In this document: in pieces, positions 24,282 through 32,357 of the stretch
How positions within the stretch are numbered: the stretch's first letter is position 1
Layout of the letters: each line of letters starts with the position of its first letter
Assembly: GCA_002423025.1 (NCBI GenBank)
Contig: DIUN01000003.1
Span: 147 to 51,086, forward strand
Source of the DNA: Sphingomonadales bacterium UBA6157
GTDB taxonomy: Bacteria > Pseudomonadota > Alphaproteobacteria > Sphingomonadales > Sphingomonadaceae
Reading direction: 5' to 3'
DNA length: 50,940 bases
Notes under the pieces: model-generated
Seen by the model: the letters and a program-made list of their open reading frames with translations, nothing else
Databases searched by the model: none
What the model was told of the DNA's origin: nothing
Made by a program: the position numbers and the translations under genes

Positions 24282-24725
24282 ATGATCGCAGCGCGCACCC
24301 AGGCCGAGCCTTTCGACGCCGCAGCCGAGGCGGCGGCCCTCACCGCCGGCCGCGTTGATATCGGCGCCGTTGTCACCTTCACCGGTCTCGTCCGTGCCGA
24401 TGACGGCCTGACCAGCCTGACGCTCGAACATTACCCGGCAATGACCAACCGCCAGATGGCGACCATTGCCCATGAAGCCGAGCATCGCTGGCCGATCAGC
24501 GCCGGCACCATCATTCACCGCCACGGGCGCCTTCTGCCGGGCGAGCCAATCGTGCTGGTCGCCATCGCCAGCCCACACCGCGCCGCGGCCTTTGAGGCGG
24601 CTGAGTTCCTGATGGACTGGCTCAAGACCAAGGCGCCGTTCTGGAAGGCCGAGGAACGCGACAGCGGCACAAGCTGGGTCGCAGCGAAGCATGAGGACGA
24701 TCTCGCCGCCGCCCGCTGGTCCTAG
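24282..24725 (+). CDS. moaE: Molybdopterin synthase catalytic subunit
   Basis: 147 residues: VDIGAVVTFTGLVRADDGLT with the conserved TGxxR core, LTLEHYPAMTNRQMATIAHE, and the active-site segment AEFLMDWLKTKAPFWKAEER (the KxxPFWKxE catalytic lysines). It inserts two sulfurs into cyclic pyranopterin monophosphate with MoaD. It follows moaD by 3 nt. Its last four bases CTAG (24722-24725) also hold the stop of the convergent isomerase gene. Confidence 0.95.
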   Translation: MIAARTQAEPFDAAAEAAALTAGRVDIGAVVTFTGLVRADDGLTSLTLEHYPAMTNRQMATIAHEAEHRWPISAGTIIHRHGRLLPGEPIVLVAIASPHRAAAFEAAEFLMDWLKTKAPFWKAEERDSGTSWVAAKHEDDLAAARWS

Positions 24726-25330
24726 GCTTTGGCGGAAACCTGCAGCACCCGCTCGATCTCGTCGAGCCGATCCTTGCCAAAATAGAGTTCCCCCGCGACG
24801 AAAAATGACGGGATACCGAAGGCGCCATGCCCGAAGGCCGCCTCGGTGTTGGCCATCAGTCGCGCCTTCACATCCGGTGTATCCGAGAGCGCCAGCAAGC
24901 GCTCGGCCGGCAGCCCGGCCTCCACCATCGTCGCGGCCAGCACCTCCGGGTCATCAAGCTTGCGCGGCTCCTCCCACATGAAGTGCATCATCGCCGCCAT
25001 ATAGACATCCAGAAGCCCTTCAGCCTCGGCCGCCACCGCGCCGCGCATCAGCCGCAGGGTATTGACCGGGAAATGCGGGTTCATCCGGTACTCACCGAGC
25101 CCGTGGCGCGAGATGAACCGCTGCATCTCCCGCCCCTCATAAGCCAGCTTGGCCGGCACACCGGCAAAGGCCAGCATCGGCGCCTGGTTGCCGGAGAGCT
25201 TGAAAAGACCGCCCAGCAGCACGGGTACAGGCTTGAACGTCACCCCCGTTCGCGCCTCCAGCGCCGGGAGCACGCGCCACGCAAGATAGGCATTGGGGCT
25301 GGCAAAATCGAACCAGAAAATCGCACTCAT
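24722..25330 (-). CDS. 2-hydroxychromene-2-carboxylate isomerase family (DsbA-fold, glutathione-dependent)
   Basis: 202 residues from the ATG at 25330, which has AAGGAG 6 nt upstream; that site overlaps the preceding SDR stop, so the genes are coupled. The thioredoxin-like core begins WFDFASPNAYLAWRVLPAL, where the Ser of ASPNAYL activates glutathione in this family; the later segment FGHGAFGIPSFFVAGELYFG carries the cis-Pro loop (GIPSFFV). Known members isomerise aromatic ring-cleavage products in naphthalene degradation, but similar proteins occur outside such pathways. The neighbours (SDR and HxlR regulator) suggest a small redox or detoxification unit. Confidence 0.85.
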   Translation of the reverse strand: MSAIFWFDFASPNAYLAWRVLPALEARTGVTFKPVPVLLGGLFKLSGNQAPMLAFAGVPAKLAYEGREMQRFISRHGLGEYRMNPHFPVNTLRLMRGAVAAEAEGLLDVYMAAMMHFMWEEPRKLDDPEVLAATMVEAGLPAERLLALSDTPDVKARLMANTEAAFGHGAFGIPSFFVAGELYFGKDRLDEIERVLQVSAKA

Positions 25331-25341
25331 GTCGCTCTCCT

Positions 25342-26088
25342 TCACCAGGTTTCACCAAAGGGCCGCAAGTCCAGTTCATGCGTCCAGGCATCGCGCGGCT
25401 GGGCGTGCAATTGCCAATATGTTTCCGCGATCGAAGCCGGGTTCATCAGCGTGGCTTCAGGCAACGCCGCCACGGCCTCGGCCCCCTTGGCCGCCGCCAT
25501 GCGCTCACGCACCCAGGCGGTGTCCACACCCGAATCGATCACCAGATGCGCTACGTGCAACCCCTGCGGCCCCAGCTCTCGCGCCATCGATTGCGCTGCG
25601 GCGCGAAGCCCTGCCTTGGCGGAGGCAAAGGCGGCGTAGCCCTTGCCGCCGCGAATTGACGCCGTTGCGCCCGTAAAGAAGATCGAGCCTTGCCCGCGGG
25701 GCAGCATCCGCCGCGCCGCCTCGCGCCCGGTGAGGAAGCCAGCGTAACAGGCCATCTCCCACACCTTGCGGAACACCCGCTCACTTGTCTCCAGCAGCGG
25801 AAAATTCACATTGGCGCCCACATTGAAGATGCAAACCTCCAGTGGCGCCTCGGCCTCGGCCACTTCCAGAAAAGCTGCGATTCCGCTCTCTGTGCGCGCA
25901 TCGAGCGTATGACCACGGAAGCGCCCACCGGCAGCGGCGATCTCTGCCTCCAGCAGTGCCAGCTTTTCTCCACCGCGACGGCCACCATGCACCACATAGC
26001 CTCCGGCAGCGAAGCGCCGGGCAATGGCTGCGCCGATGAAATCCCCCGCCCCGATGATGGCTACGCTGCTTTTTCGCTCCACTGTCAT
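25342..26088 (-). CDS. SDR oxidoreductase with atypical cofactor motif
   Basis: 248 residues from the ATG at 26088 with AAGGAA upstream. The nucleotide-binding motif is IGAGDFIGAAIARRF, where the usual TGxxxGxG is IGxGDxIG; NVGAN replaces NNAG. TGATASIRGGKGYAAFASAKAG contains the Ser/Tyr/Lys triad (YAAFASAK has a Tyr-x6-Lys spacing rather than Tyr-x3-Lys, while FASAK places a Phe at the Tyr position). The catalytic Tyr may thus be replaced, so activity is uncertain. It is upstream of and coupled to the isomerase gene, and divergent from the HxlR regulator across a shared 65-bp region. Likely regulated by that repressor. Confidence 0.82.
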   Translation of the reverse strand: MTVERKSSVAIIGAGDFIGAAIARRFAAGGYVVHGGRRGGEKLALLEAEIAAAGGRFRGHTLDARTESGIAAFLEVAEAEAPLEVCIFNVGANVNFPLLETSERVFRKVWEMACYAGFLTGREAARRMLPRGQGSIFFTGATASIRGGKGYAAFASAKAGLRAAAQSMARELGPQGLHVAHLVIDSGVDTAWVRERMAAAKGAEAVAALPEATLMNPASIAETYWQLHAQPRDAWTHELDLRPFGETW

Positions 26089-26102
26089 AGCGGGTTCCTT
26101 TT

Positions 26103-26121
26103 CAAGACCTAGTGAGTCTTG
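26103..26121. promoter_or_regulatory. Candidate operator, inverted repeat CAAGAC-N7-GTCTTG
   Basis: A perfect 6-bp inverted repeat in the 65-bp gap between the SDR (starts 26088) and the HxlR-type regulator (starts 26154). It is 15 bp from one start codon and 33 bp from the other, a typical autoregulatory position for a dimeric winged-helix regulator. Binding by the adjacent regulator is inference. Confidence 0.5.
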
Positions 26122-26153
26122 TAACGGAACCAACTTCGCTGCACAATGCCACC

Positions 26154-26603
26154 ATGCAATGGAACCACCTGGCAGAAGAAGATTGCTCCCTCGCCCGCGC
26201 CCTCGCCGTAGTGGGGGACCGCTGGACACTCCTCATCCTGCGCGAGGCATTTCTGGGAGTCCGCCGTTTCGATCGATTCCATGATCGGCTTGGCATCGCG
26301 CGCCGCATCCTCACCGAGCGACTGGCCGGGCTGGTTGCCGATGGCATCCTCAGCCGCATTCCCTATCAGGTGCGGCCCGAACGCTTTGAATATCGCCTGA
26401 CGGAAAAGGGCCTGGCCCTTTACGCAACCATGCTGTCGCTGGTGCATTGGGGGGACCGTTTCTACCCCTCGGAGTCAGGGCCGCCCGTTCGCCACGAGCA
26501 CAAGGCCTGCGGTCATCTCTTCCACTCGGTGCTGACCTGCTCGGAATGCGGTAAACCGGTGGGCGCCCGGGATGTCATCGCCCACCAGAGAGCGGCGAGC
26601 TGA
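26154..26603 (+). CDS. HxlR-family winged-helix transcriptional regulator
   Basis: 149 residues from the ATG at 26154 (an in-frame GTG at 26112 would start inside the inverted repeat). The HxlR pattern is clear: CSLARALAVVGDRWTLLILR, then FDRFHDRLGIARRILTERLA and LVADGILSRIPYQVRPERFE. A C-terminal extension, ACGHLFHSVLTCSECGKPV, has C-x-H and C-x2-C groups that could bind a metal. These regulators respond to quinones, aldehydes or thiol stress in other bacteria (family knowledge). It probably controls the divergent SDR/isomerase pair. Confidence 0.92.
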   Translation: MQWNHLAEEDCSLARALAVVGDRWTLLILREAFLGVRRFDRFHDRLGIARRILTERLAGLVADGILSRIPYQVRPERFEYRLTEKGLALYATMLSLVHWGDRFYPSESGPPVRHEHKACGHLFHSVLTCSECGKPVGARDVIAHQRAAS

Positions 26604-26651
26604 TAGTGACATCCCGGAGCGGCTACGAAAGAAACCGATAGGCGGCGCCAC

Positions 26652-28298
26652 TTAAAGCTTGGCGCTCAGCTCCTTGATTTCCTTGTTCAAGATCCGGTCA
26701 TTATCCGAATAATCCACCGGGCAATCGATCAGATGCACCCCGGGCGTATCGAGGCAATGCTGGAGCAGACCCGGCAACATCTCGGCGCTCGTCACACGAT
26801 GGCCCTTGGCGCCATAGCTTTCGGCATAGGCCACGAAATCCGGGTTGCCATAGGTCAGGCCCCAATCCTTGAAGCCCATATTGGCCTGCTTCCAGCGGAT
26901 CATGCCGTAGCTGTTGTCGTTGAGGATCAGCACGGTGATGTTGAGGCCGAGGCGAACCGCCGTCTCCATTTCCTGGCTATTCATCATGAAGCCGCCATCA
27001 CCGCAGATCGCCATCACCTTGCGGTCCGGATAGACCATGTTCGAAGCCATGGCGCTGGGCAGGCCGGCGCCCATGGTGGCCAGCGCATTGTCGAGCAGCA
27101 CGGTGTTCGGATGATAGGCCGTGTAGTTCCGCGCGAACCAGATCTTGTACACGCCATTGTCGAGCGCGATGATGCCATCATCGGGCATCGCCTTGCGGAC
27201 CTGGTCGACAAGATACTGCGGATAGATCGGGCAGCGCTTGTCGTCGATCGCCGCATCACGGTGCGTCACTTCGGCAGCGCGTGCGGCCAGCATCCCGACA
27301 AAATCCCAGTGCGACTGCACCCGGATCGCTTCCTTCAACTGCCACACGGCATTGGCAATATCGCCGATCACTTCGATCTGCGGGAAATATACCGGGTCCA
27401 CCTCCGCCGAGCGGAAGCTCATGTGAATGACCGTGGTACCATTATCGAGCATGAAGAATGGCGGCTTTTCAATCACATCATGGCCGATGTTGACGATCAC
27501 ATCAGCCTTGCGGATTGCGGCATGGACGAAATCCCCGGCAGACAGCGCGGCACAGCCCAGGAAGCTCGGGTGGCGCTCGTCGATCACGCCCTTGCCCAGT
27601 TGCGTCGTAAGGAACGGAATGCCGGTCTTCTCGACCAGTTCCAGCAGCATCTTGGAGGTCATGGTGCGGTTGGCGCCGGCACCGATCACCAGGATCGGCG
27701 CCTTGGCCGCCTCGATGGCACGCACGGCGGCAAGGATCGCCTTGCCATCCGCCAGCGGCCGCCGCGCATAGCTCGGTGGAATCGGCACGGAGTCCGTCGG
27801 GTCATGCGCGATATCCTCGGGCAACTCGAGGTGGGTCGCGCCTGGCTTCTCCTCCTGTGCCAGGCGGAAGGCCTCGCGGGTGCGCGCCGGAATGTTATCG
27901 GCACTGGCCAACTGGTGCGTATATTTGGTGATCGGCCGCATCATGTCGACCACGTCGAGGATCTGGAAGCGGCCCTGCTTGGACTTCTTGATCGGCTTCT
28001 GGCCGGTGATCATCAGCATCGGCATGCCGCCGAGAAAAGCATAGGCCGCCGCCGTCACGAAGTTGGTGGCGCCAGGCCCGAGCGTGGCGACGCACACGCC
28101 GGCCTTGCCGGTATGGCGGCCATAAGTGGAGGCCATGAAGCCGGCACCCTGCTCATGGCGCGTCAGGATCAGCTTGATCTTGGTGGAGCGGGACAGCGAA
28201 TCGAGAAAATCGAGGTTCTCCTCGCCAGGCACGCCAAACACATATTCCACGCCCTCGCCTTCGAGGCATTGCACCAGCAGATCAGAAGCCTTGGTCAT
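26652..28298 (-). CDS. Thiamine-diphosphate-dependent acetolactate-synthase-like enzyme
   Basis: 548 residues. The N-terminal domain has FGVPGEENLDFLDSLSRS and ILTRHEQGAGFMAS, with the catalytic Glu of RHEQ; the centre has the transhydrogenase-like domain; the C-terminal domain carries the ThDP/Mg motif GDGGFMMNSQEMETAVRLGL ending in NDN. It has the single-chain length of catabolic-type acetolactate synthases and related 2-oxo acid decarboxylases and has no attached regulatory subunit gene. Two pyruvate to acetolactate is the likely reaction; other ThDP chemistry is possible. It is the last of three co-directional genes after gdhA and the DUF4188 gene, behind a GC-rich hairpin. Confidence 0.86.
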   Translation of the reverse strand: MTKASDLLVQCLEGEGVEYVFGVPGEENLDFLDSLSRSTKIKLILTRHEQGAGFMASTYGRHTGKAGVCVATLGPGATNFVTAAAYAFLGGMPMLMITGQKPIKKSKQGRFQILDVVDMMRPITKYTHQLASADNIPARTREAFRLAQEEKPGATHLELPEDIAHDPTDSVPIPPSYARRPLADGKAILAAVRAIEAAKAPILVIGAGANRTMTSKMLLELVEKTGIPFLTTQLGKGVIDERHPSFLGCAALSAGDFVHAAIRKADVIVNIGHDVIEKPPFFMLDNGTTVIHMSFRSAEVDPVYFPQIEVIGDIANAVWQLKEAIRVQSHWDFVGMLAARAAEVTHRDAAIDDKRCPIYPQYLVDQVRKAMPDDGIIALDNGVYKIWFARNYTAYHPNTVLLDNALATMGAGLPSAMASNMVYPDRKVMAICGDGGFMMNSQEMETAVRLGLNITVLILNDNSYGMIRWKQANMGFKDWGLTYGNPDFVAYAESYGAKGHRVTSAEMLPGLLQHCLDTPGVHLIDCPVDYSDNDRILNKEIKELSAKL

Positions 28299-28333
28299 GT
28301 CACTACGTCCCCATCGCTATTTCACGGCCGTTT

Positions 28334-28354
28334 GCGGCGGCCCCCTGCCGCCGC
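28334..28354 (-). other. 8-bp GC hairpin between DUF4188 gene and ThDP enzyme gene
   Basis: GCGGCGGC-CCCCT-GCCGCCGC, perfect stem, lying 17 nt after the DUF4188 gene's stop and 36 nt before the next start. There is no T-run on the reverse strand, so an intrinsic terminator is unlikely. It could be an attenuator or mRNA processing/stability stem. Confidence 0.35.
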
Positions 28355-28371
28355 GAATGGCCAAACCAGTG

Positions 28372-28860
28372 TCAGTGTCCGTCTCGTGCAGCCGTCATTC
28401 GCCCCTCGGCTCGGGCGCGCGGCCCGGTGGCTTCTTCCAGCCGCCCGGCCATGCCCATGCCGTAGCGCGGCATGTTGACATATATGCTCTCGGCCTTGCC
28501 CGGATCGACAAGATACGTCTCGTGCCAGATGCCGACATCGCCGCTGGTGCCGATAGCGCGATTGAACGCCGCCCAGGCCGGCAGATGCGCCTTGTCCTTC
28601 GCCGAGGCATAGGCCTGCAGTTGCTCAAGGCTGCGCCAATATTGCACCAGCAGCGTGTTGCGCGGGCCAAAGTGCGTGCGGGCATGGAGCAGCCCCAGCG
28701 CCGGCTGTTTCGCCAGTTCCACCAGCATGCGCGGCATGGCTGTGAAAACCGGGGCATACACCCAAGGTTTCCACAGCCTGTTCAGCCGGATGCCGATGAG
28801 AAACAGCACGAAGGGTCCATCGATCTCGGCGCAAACGCGCTTGTCGATGAGCCCTGCCAT
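28372..28860 (-). CDS. DUF4188-type small monooxygenase-like protein
   Basis: 162 residues from the ATG at 28860, with GGAGG 7 nt upstream. The segments ALGLLHARTHFGPRNTLLVQYW, SLEQLQAYASAKDKAHLPAW and FNRAIGTSGDVGIWHETYLV have the compact ferredoxin-like antibiotic-monooxygenase pattern, and the last one is the DUF4188 hallmark as I recall it. Function unknown. No signal peptide is seen although the N-terminus contains a hydrophobic stretch (FVLFLIGIRL). It lies 28 nt after gdhA and 73 nt before the ThDP enzyme, all on one strand. Confidence 0.78.
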   Translation of the reverse strand: MAGLIDKRVCAEIDGPFVLFLIGIRLNRLWKPWVYAPVFTAMPRMLVELAKQPALGLLHARTHFGPRNTLLVQYWRSLEQLQAYASAKDKAHLPAWAAFNRAIGTSGDVGIWHETYLVDPGKAESIYVNMPRYGMGMAGRLEEATGPRARAEGRMTAARDGH

Positions 28861-28888
28861 GGTGCTGCCTCCCCTGCCGCCTCCCGCC

Positions 28889-30247
28889 TCAGACGACGCC
28901 GTAAGCGAGCATGGCATCCGCGACCTTCTTGAAGCCGCCGATGTTGGCGCCCTTCACATAGTCGCAATGGCCGCTGCTGTCGGTGCCATACTCCTGGCAA
29001 GAGGCATGGATACCGGCCATGATGTCCACCAGCATGGCTTGCAGATCGGCTTCCTTCCAGCTCATGCGTGCCGAATTCTGGCTCATCTCAAGGCCGGAAA
29101 CCGCGACGCCGCCGGCGTTGGAAGCCTTGCCCGGCGCATAAAGAATCTTCGCCGCCTTGAAGACATGCACGCCATCCAGATCGGTCGGCATGTTGGCGCC
29201 TTCCGAAACGGCGATGCAGCCGTTCTTGAGCAGCAGCTTGGCTTCCTCGCCGGTCAGTTCGTTCTGCGTGGCGCAGGGCAGCGCCAGGTCGCAGGGCACG
29301 CTCCACGGCCGCGCGCCGCCGCCGGTGAAGCTGGCGCCCTTGAACTCCTTCACATACTCGCTGATCCGGCCGCGACGGACGTTCTTGAGGTCCTTGATCC
29401 AGTTGATCTTGTCCTGCGTGATGCCATCCGGATCATGGATGAAGCCTTCCGAATCGGAGAGCGTCAGCACCTTGCCGCCAAGCTGCACGATCTTCTCTGC
29501 GGCGTGGGTGGCGACATTGCCGGAGCCGGAGATCACGGCGGTCTTGCCGGCAACGTCCATGCCCTTGGTCTTGAGCATGTTCTGCAGGAAGTAAGCGGCG
29601 CCATAGCCGGTTGCCTCGGTGCGGATGAGGCTGCCGCCCCACTCCAGGCCCTTGCCGGTCAATACGCCGGTGAAGTTATTGGTGATGCGCTTGTATTGGC
29701 CGAACATATAGCCGATCTCGCGGCCGCCTACGCCGATATCACCGGCCGGCACATCCACATCGGCGCCGATGTGGCGATAAAGCTCGGTCATGAAACTCTG
29801 GCAGAAGCGCATGATTTCATTGGCGCTCTTGCCCTTGGGGTTGAAATTGGAGCCACCCTTGCCGCCGCCCATGGGCAGGGTGGTCAGCGCGTTCTTGAAG
29901 GTCTGCTCGAAGGCGAGGAACTTCAGCACGCTCTCGGTGACGCTCGGGTGGAAGCGGATGCCACCCTTGTAGGGCCCGATGGCGTTGTTGTTCTGCACGC
30001 GCCAGCCGCGCTGCACGCGAATGTTGCCCTTGTCGTCCTCCCAGCAGACGCGGAAGGAGATCACACGGTCCGGCTCGGCAATGCGGCGCAGGATCTGCGC
30101 CTCATGGTACTTCACCTTGTCCTGCATGAAGTCGAAGATGTCTTCGGCAACTTCAGTAACGGCCTGGACGAATTCCGGCTGGCCGGGATTGCGCCGCTTC
30201 ACACCCTCGATGAAACGCGGCAGATCGACATGATCGGATGCAGACAT
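28889..30247 (-). CDS. gdhA: NADP-type glutamate dehydrogenase
   Basis: 452 residues, full length for hexameric GDH. The substrate-binding domain has GPYKGGIRFHPSVTESVLKF, then PMGGGKGGSNFNPKGKSANE including the catalytic Lys, and VPAGDIGVGGREIGYMFGQY. The Rossmann domain has GSGNVATHAAEKIVQLGGKV. The 450-residue class is NADP-dependent and makes glutamate from ammonium and 2-oxoglutarate. It is first in a possible three-gene set with DUF4188 and a ThDP enzyme. Three GTCACG direct repeats lie just upstream of its ribosome-binding site. The window also holds sucA (50.5 kb), which competes for 2-oxoglutarate. Confidence 0.96.
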   Translation of the reverse strand: MSASDHVDLPRFIEGVKRRNPGQPEFVQAVTEVAEDIFDFMQDKVKYHEAQILRRIAEPDRVISFRVCWEDDKGNIRVQRGWRVQNNNAIGPYKGGIRFHPSVTESVLKFLAFEQTFKNALTTLPMGGGKGGSNFNPKGKSANEIMRFCQSFMTELYRHIGADVDVPAGDIGVGGREIGYMFGQYKRITNNFTGVLTGKGLEWGGSLIRTEATGYGAAYFLQNMLKTKGMDVAGKTAVISGSGNVATHAAEKIVQLGGKVLTLSDSEGFIHDPDGITQDKINWIKDLKNVRRGRISEYVKEFKGASFTGGGARPWSVPCDLALPCATQNELTGEEAKLLLKNGCIAVSEGANMPTDLDGVHVFKAAKILYAPGKASNAGGVAVSGLEMSQNSARMSWKEADLQAMLVDIMAGIHASCQEYGTDSSGHCDYVKGANIGGFKKVADAMLAYGVV

Positions 30248-30264
30248 GAATTACCCCCAGATTT

Positions 30265-30285
30265 CGTGACACGTGACAACGTGAC
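30265..30285 (-). repeat. Three direct GTCACG repeats in the gdhA leader
   Basis: On the reverse strand GTCACG occurs three times (30285-30280, 30277-30272, 30270-30265), 18-38 nt before the gdhA ATG, spaced 8 and 7 bp start to start. The central part forms CACGTG. Such phased repeats so close to the start codon suggest a protein-binding site or leader structure controlling gdhA; the partner is unknown. Confidence 0.5.
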
Positions 30286-30401
30286 CCTTCTACGTGGCCA
30301 AACACTGCGACTCGATGACACTCGGGGATATTGCCTTGACTGTGGCCGATTCCCAACAGTCTTGTGAACAGGCGTTCGCTTGCGCTTCTTGCGCCCGCAG
30401 A

Positions 30402-31193
30402 TCAGGCAGCAGTCCAGCCGCCATCCATGCTCAAATTGGTGCCGGTGATCTGCGCGGCAGCATCGGAGCACAAGTAAATGGCCAGCGCCGCAACTTGCTC
30501 GCTCGTCACGAACTGCTTGGTTGGCTGTGCGGTGAGCAGAACATCGTTGATAACCTGCTCACGGGTGAGCCCGCGCGCCGCCATCGTATCCGGAATCTGC
30601 TTTTCCACGAGCGGCGTCCACACATAGCCGGGGCTGATGGCGTTGACGGTGATGCCATTGCGCGCCACTTCCAACGCCGCTGTCTTGGTCAGGCCGGCAA
30701 TGCCATGCTTGGCCGCCACATAGGCGGACTTGAACGGCGAGGCGACCAACGAGTGCGCAGACGCTGTGGAGATGATTCGCCCCCAGCCGCGCGCCTTCAT
30801 GCCCGGCAACGCAGCGCGCATGGCATGGAACGCCGCTGAAAGATTGATGGCGATGATCTGGTCCCACTTCTCCACCGGGAAATCCTCGATCGGCGACACA
30901 TGCTGCACGCCGGCATTGTTTACGAGAATATCCACTCCACCGAACAGCGCCTCGGCCTCGGCAATCATCGCAGCGATCGCAACGCCATCGCTCATGTCCG
31001 CGCCGGAATAATGCACTTTCACGCTGTGCCGCGCCGCCATGTCCGCTCGCAGCGCTTCGATCGCCGCAGCATCGCCAAAGCCGTTGATGACGACATTGGC
31101 GCCCTCGGCCGCCATTGCCTCGGCAATGGCGAGACCGATACCGCTGGTAGAACCAGTCACCAGCGCCGTGCGCCCCGCGAGCATCATGGTCAT
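30402..31193 (-). CDS. bdhA: 3-hydroxybutyrate dehydrogenase (SDR)
   Basis: 263 residues, SDR with TGSTSGIG (cofactor), LVNNAGVQHVSPIEDFPVEK, IISTASAHSLVASPFKSAYV with catalytic Ser/Tyr, then AAKHG with Lys, and SPGYVWTPLVEKQIPD, the characteristic substrate-loop of D-3-hydroxybutyrate dehydrogenases. It oxidises 3-hydroxybutyrate to acetoacetate with NAD+, the step after PHB depolymerisation. Its ATG overlaps the patatin stop (ATGA, 31190-31193), so both are translated from one transcript. The shared upstream element links it to phaZ. Confidence in substrate is high because several loop motifs match this enzyme group. Confidence 0.92.
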   Translation of the reverse strand: MTMMLAGRTALVTGSTSGIGLAIAEAMAAEGANVVINGFGDAAAIEALRADMAARHSVKVHYSGADMSDGVAIAAMIAEAEALFGGVDILVNNAGVQHVSPIEDFPVEKWDQIIAINLSAAFHAMRAALPGMKARGWGRIISTASAHSLVASPFKSAYVAAKHGIAGLTKTAALEVARNGITVNAISPGYVWTPLVEKQIPDTMAARGLTREQVINDVLLTAQPTKQFVTSEQVAALAIYLCSDAAAQITGTNLSMDGGWTAA

Positions 31194-32347
31194 TTCCGCA
31201 TCTCCATCCGAGCGGCTTCACCGTCCGCCGCTTCAATTGTCATGTCATGGCTGGTGGCACCCAGCGGCATCGGTTGGCGCAACCAGGCAGCGTGGCGCAG
31301 CCCAGCCTGCACATCCTCGCAGCCGGCCGCCCAATGCTCGGCCATGGTGGCCCGGCTGAACTCGCGGCCCTTGGCATTGCCCTGCCAAGGCTTGTCCCGA
31401 TATATCAACTGGCCGATGGCGACGCGGCTCTGCCGGGCGGCGCGCGCCAGCAGCCGGGCGTCCTCACTGTCTCGCATATCGTCCGGCAGCCCCTCGATCA
31501 GCCGGGCCAATGCGGCACGCAGATTGTCCATCTTCACATTGGCATCGGTGTTCATGCGGGTGCGGCTGGAGAAGCGGATATCGCTCACCCGCTCCTCGGC
31601 CTCGTTGATGGTTTCCGGCAAGCTGCCCCGCGCCGGAAACAGATCCACCTGAAAGATCAGCAAATCCCGCCGCGAAGCGGTTTCCAGCACGAAATCCAGC
31701 GGCGTGTTGGAAACGAGCCCGCCATCCCACCAATGCTGGCCCTCGATCTCGACCGGCGCAAAGCCCGGCGGCAGCGCGCCCGAAGCCATGATATGCTCAG
31801 GGCCTAACCGCTCGCGGGCCGTATCGAAATAGCGGAAGTTGCCAGTCTCGACATTCACCGCACCCACCGAGAGGCGCACCAGGCCACTGTTCAGCAGGTC
31901 CCAGTCCACCAGCCGCTCCAGCGTCGCCTTGAGCGGCTGGGTGTCATAATAGCCTAGCGGCCCCTTGAGCCACGGCAGCACCGGCGGCCACATCGGGCGG
32001 AAGAAGCCGGGCGCACCGCCCACGGCCGTGAAGGCTGCAGCCATCTCATGCCAATGCCGGCGAAAGCCCATCTCCGGCGCCGGCACCATGGCCAGCACGC
32101 CGGATGTCACCAGCTTCCAGAACTCCGCCAGCCGCTCGAGCCGCCGCTCCGGCGGATTGCCAGCGATAAGCGCGCCATTGATCGCACCGATGGAAATGCC
32201 AGCGATCCACTCCGGGCAGAAGCCGCCCTCATCGAGCGCCTGGAACACGCCGGCCTGGTAGCTGCCCAGCGCACCGCCGCCCTGCAATACCAGCACGCGC
32301 CGCGCATCTGCCGGCACATGTGCATCAATATCGTCCGTACCGGTCAT
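31190..32347 (-). CDS. Patatin-like phospholipase family protein
   Basis: About 385 residues from the ATG at 32347. The patatin domain has LVLQGGGALGSYQAGVFQAL (oxyanion loop), the nucleophile elbow GISIG with Ser near residue 60, and the DGG dyad partner in HWWDGGLVSNTPLDFV. The C-terminal part includes DNLRAALARLIEGLPDDMRD. It is a Ser/Asp hydrolase expected to act on acyl esters; members occur on PHB granules and membranes in other bacteria (recalled, unverified). Start is GGGGG-preceded; an in-frame ATG at 32362 is also possible. It forms a coupled operon with 3-hydroxybutyrate dehydrogenase and carries the PHB-element, so a role in granule mobilisation is likely but inferred. Confidence 0.87.
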   Translation of the reverse strand: MTGTDDIDAHVPADARRVLVLQGGGALGSYQAGVFQALDEGGFCPEWIAGISIGAINGALIAGNPPERRLERLAEFWKLVTSGVLAMVPAPEMGFRRHWHEMAAAFTAVGGAPGFFRPMWPPVLPWLKGPLGYYDTQPLKATLERLVDWDLLNSGLVRLSVGAVNVETGNFRYFDTARERLGPEHIMASGALPPGFAPVEIEGQHWWDGGLVSNTPLDFVLETASRRDLLIFQVDLFPARGSLPETINEAEERVSDIRFSSRTRMNTDANVKMDNLRAALARLIEGLPDDMRDSEDARLLARAARQSRVAIGQLIYRDKPWQGNAKGREFSRATMAEHWAAGCEDVQAGLRHAAWLRQPMPLGATSHDMTIEAADGEAARMEMRK

Positions 32348-32357
32348 CACGCCCCCA

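Noticed and set aside
26733..28478. Large forward open frame (581 codons) opposite the ThDP enzyme gene
   Set aside because: It is a mirror of a well-supported gene with clear motifs; the predicted protein is rich in His/Gln/Arg and has no recognisable domain.
28655..30367. 570-codon forward open frame opposite gdhA
   Set aside because: Antisense shadow of a conserved GC-rich gene; no domain, no ribosome-binding site.
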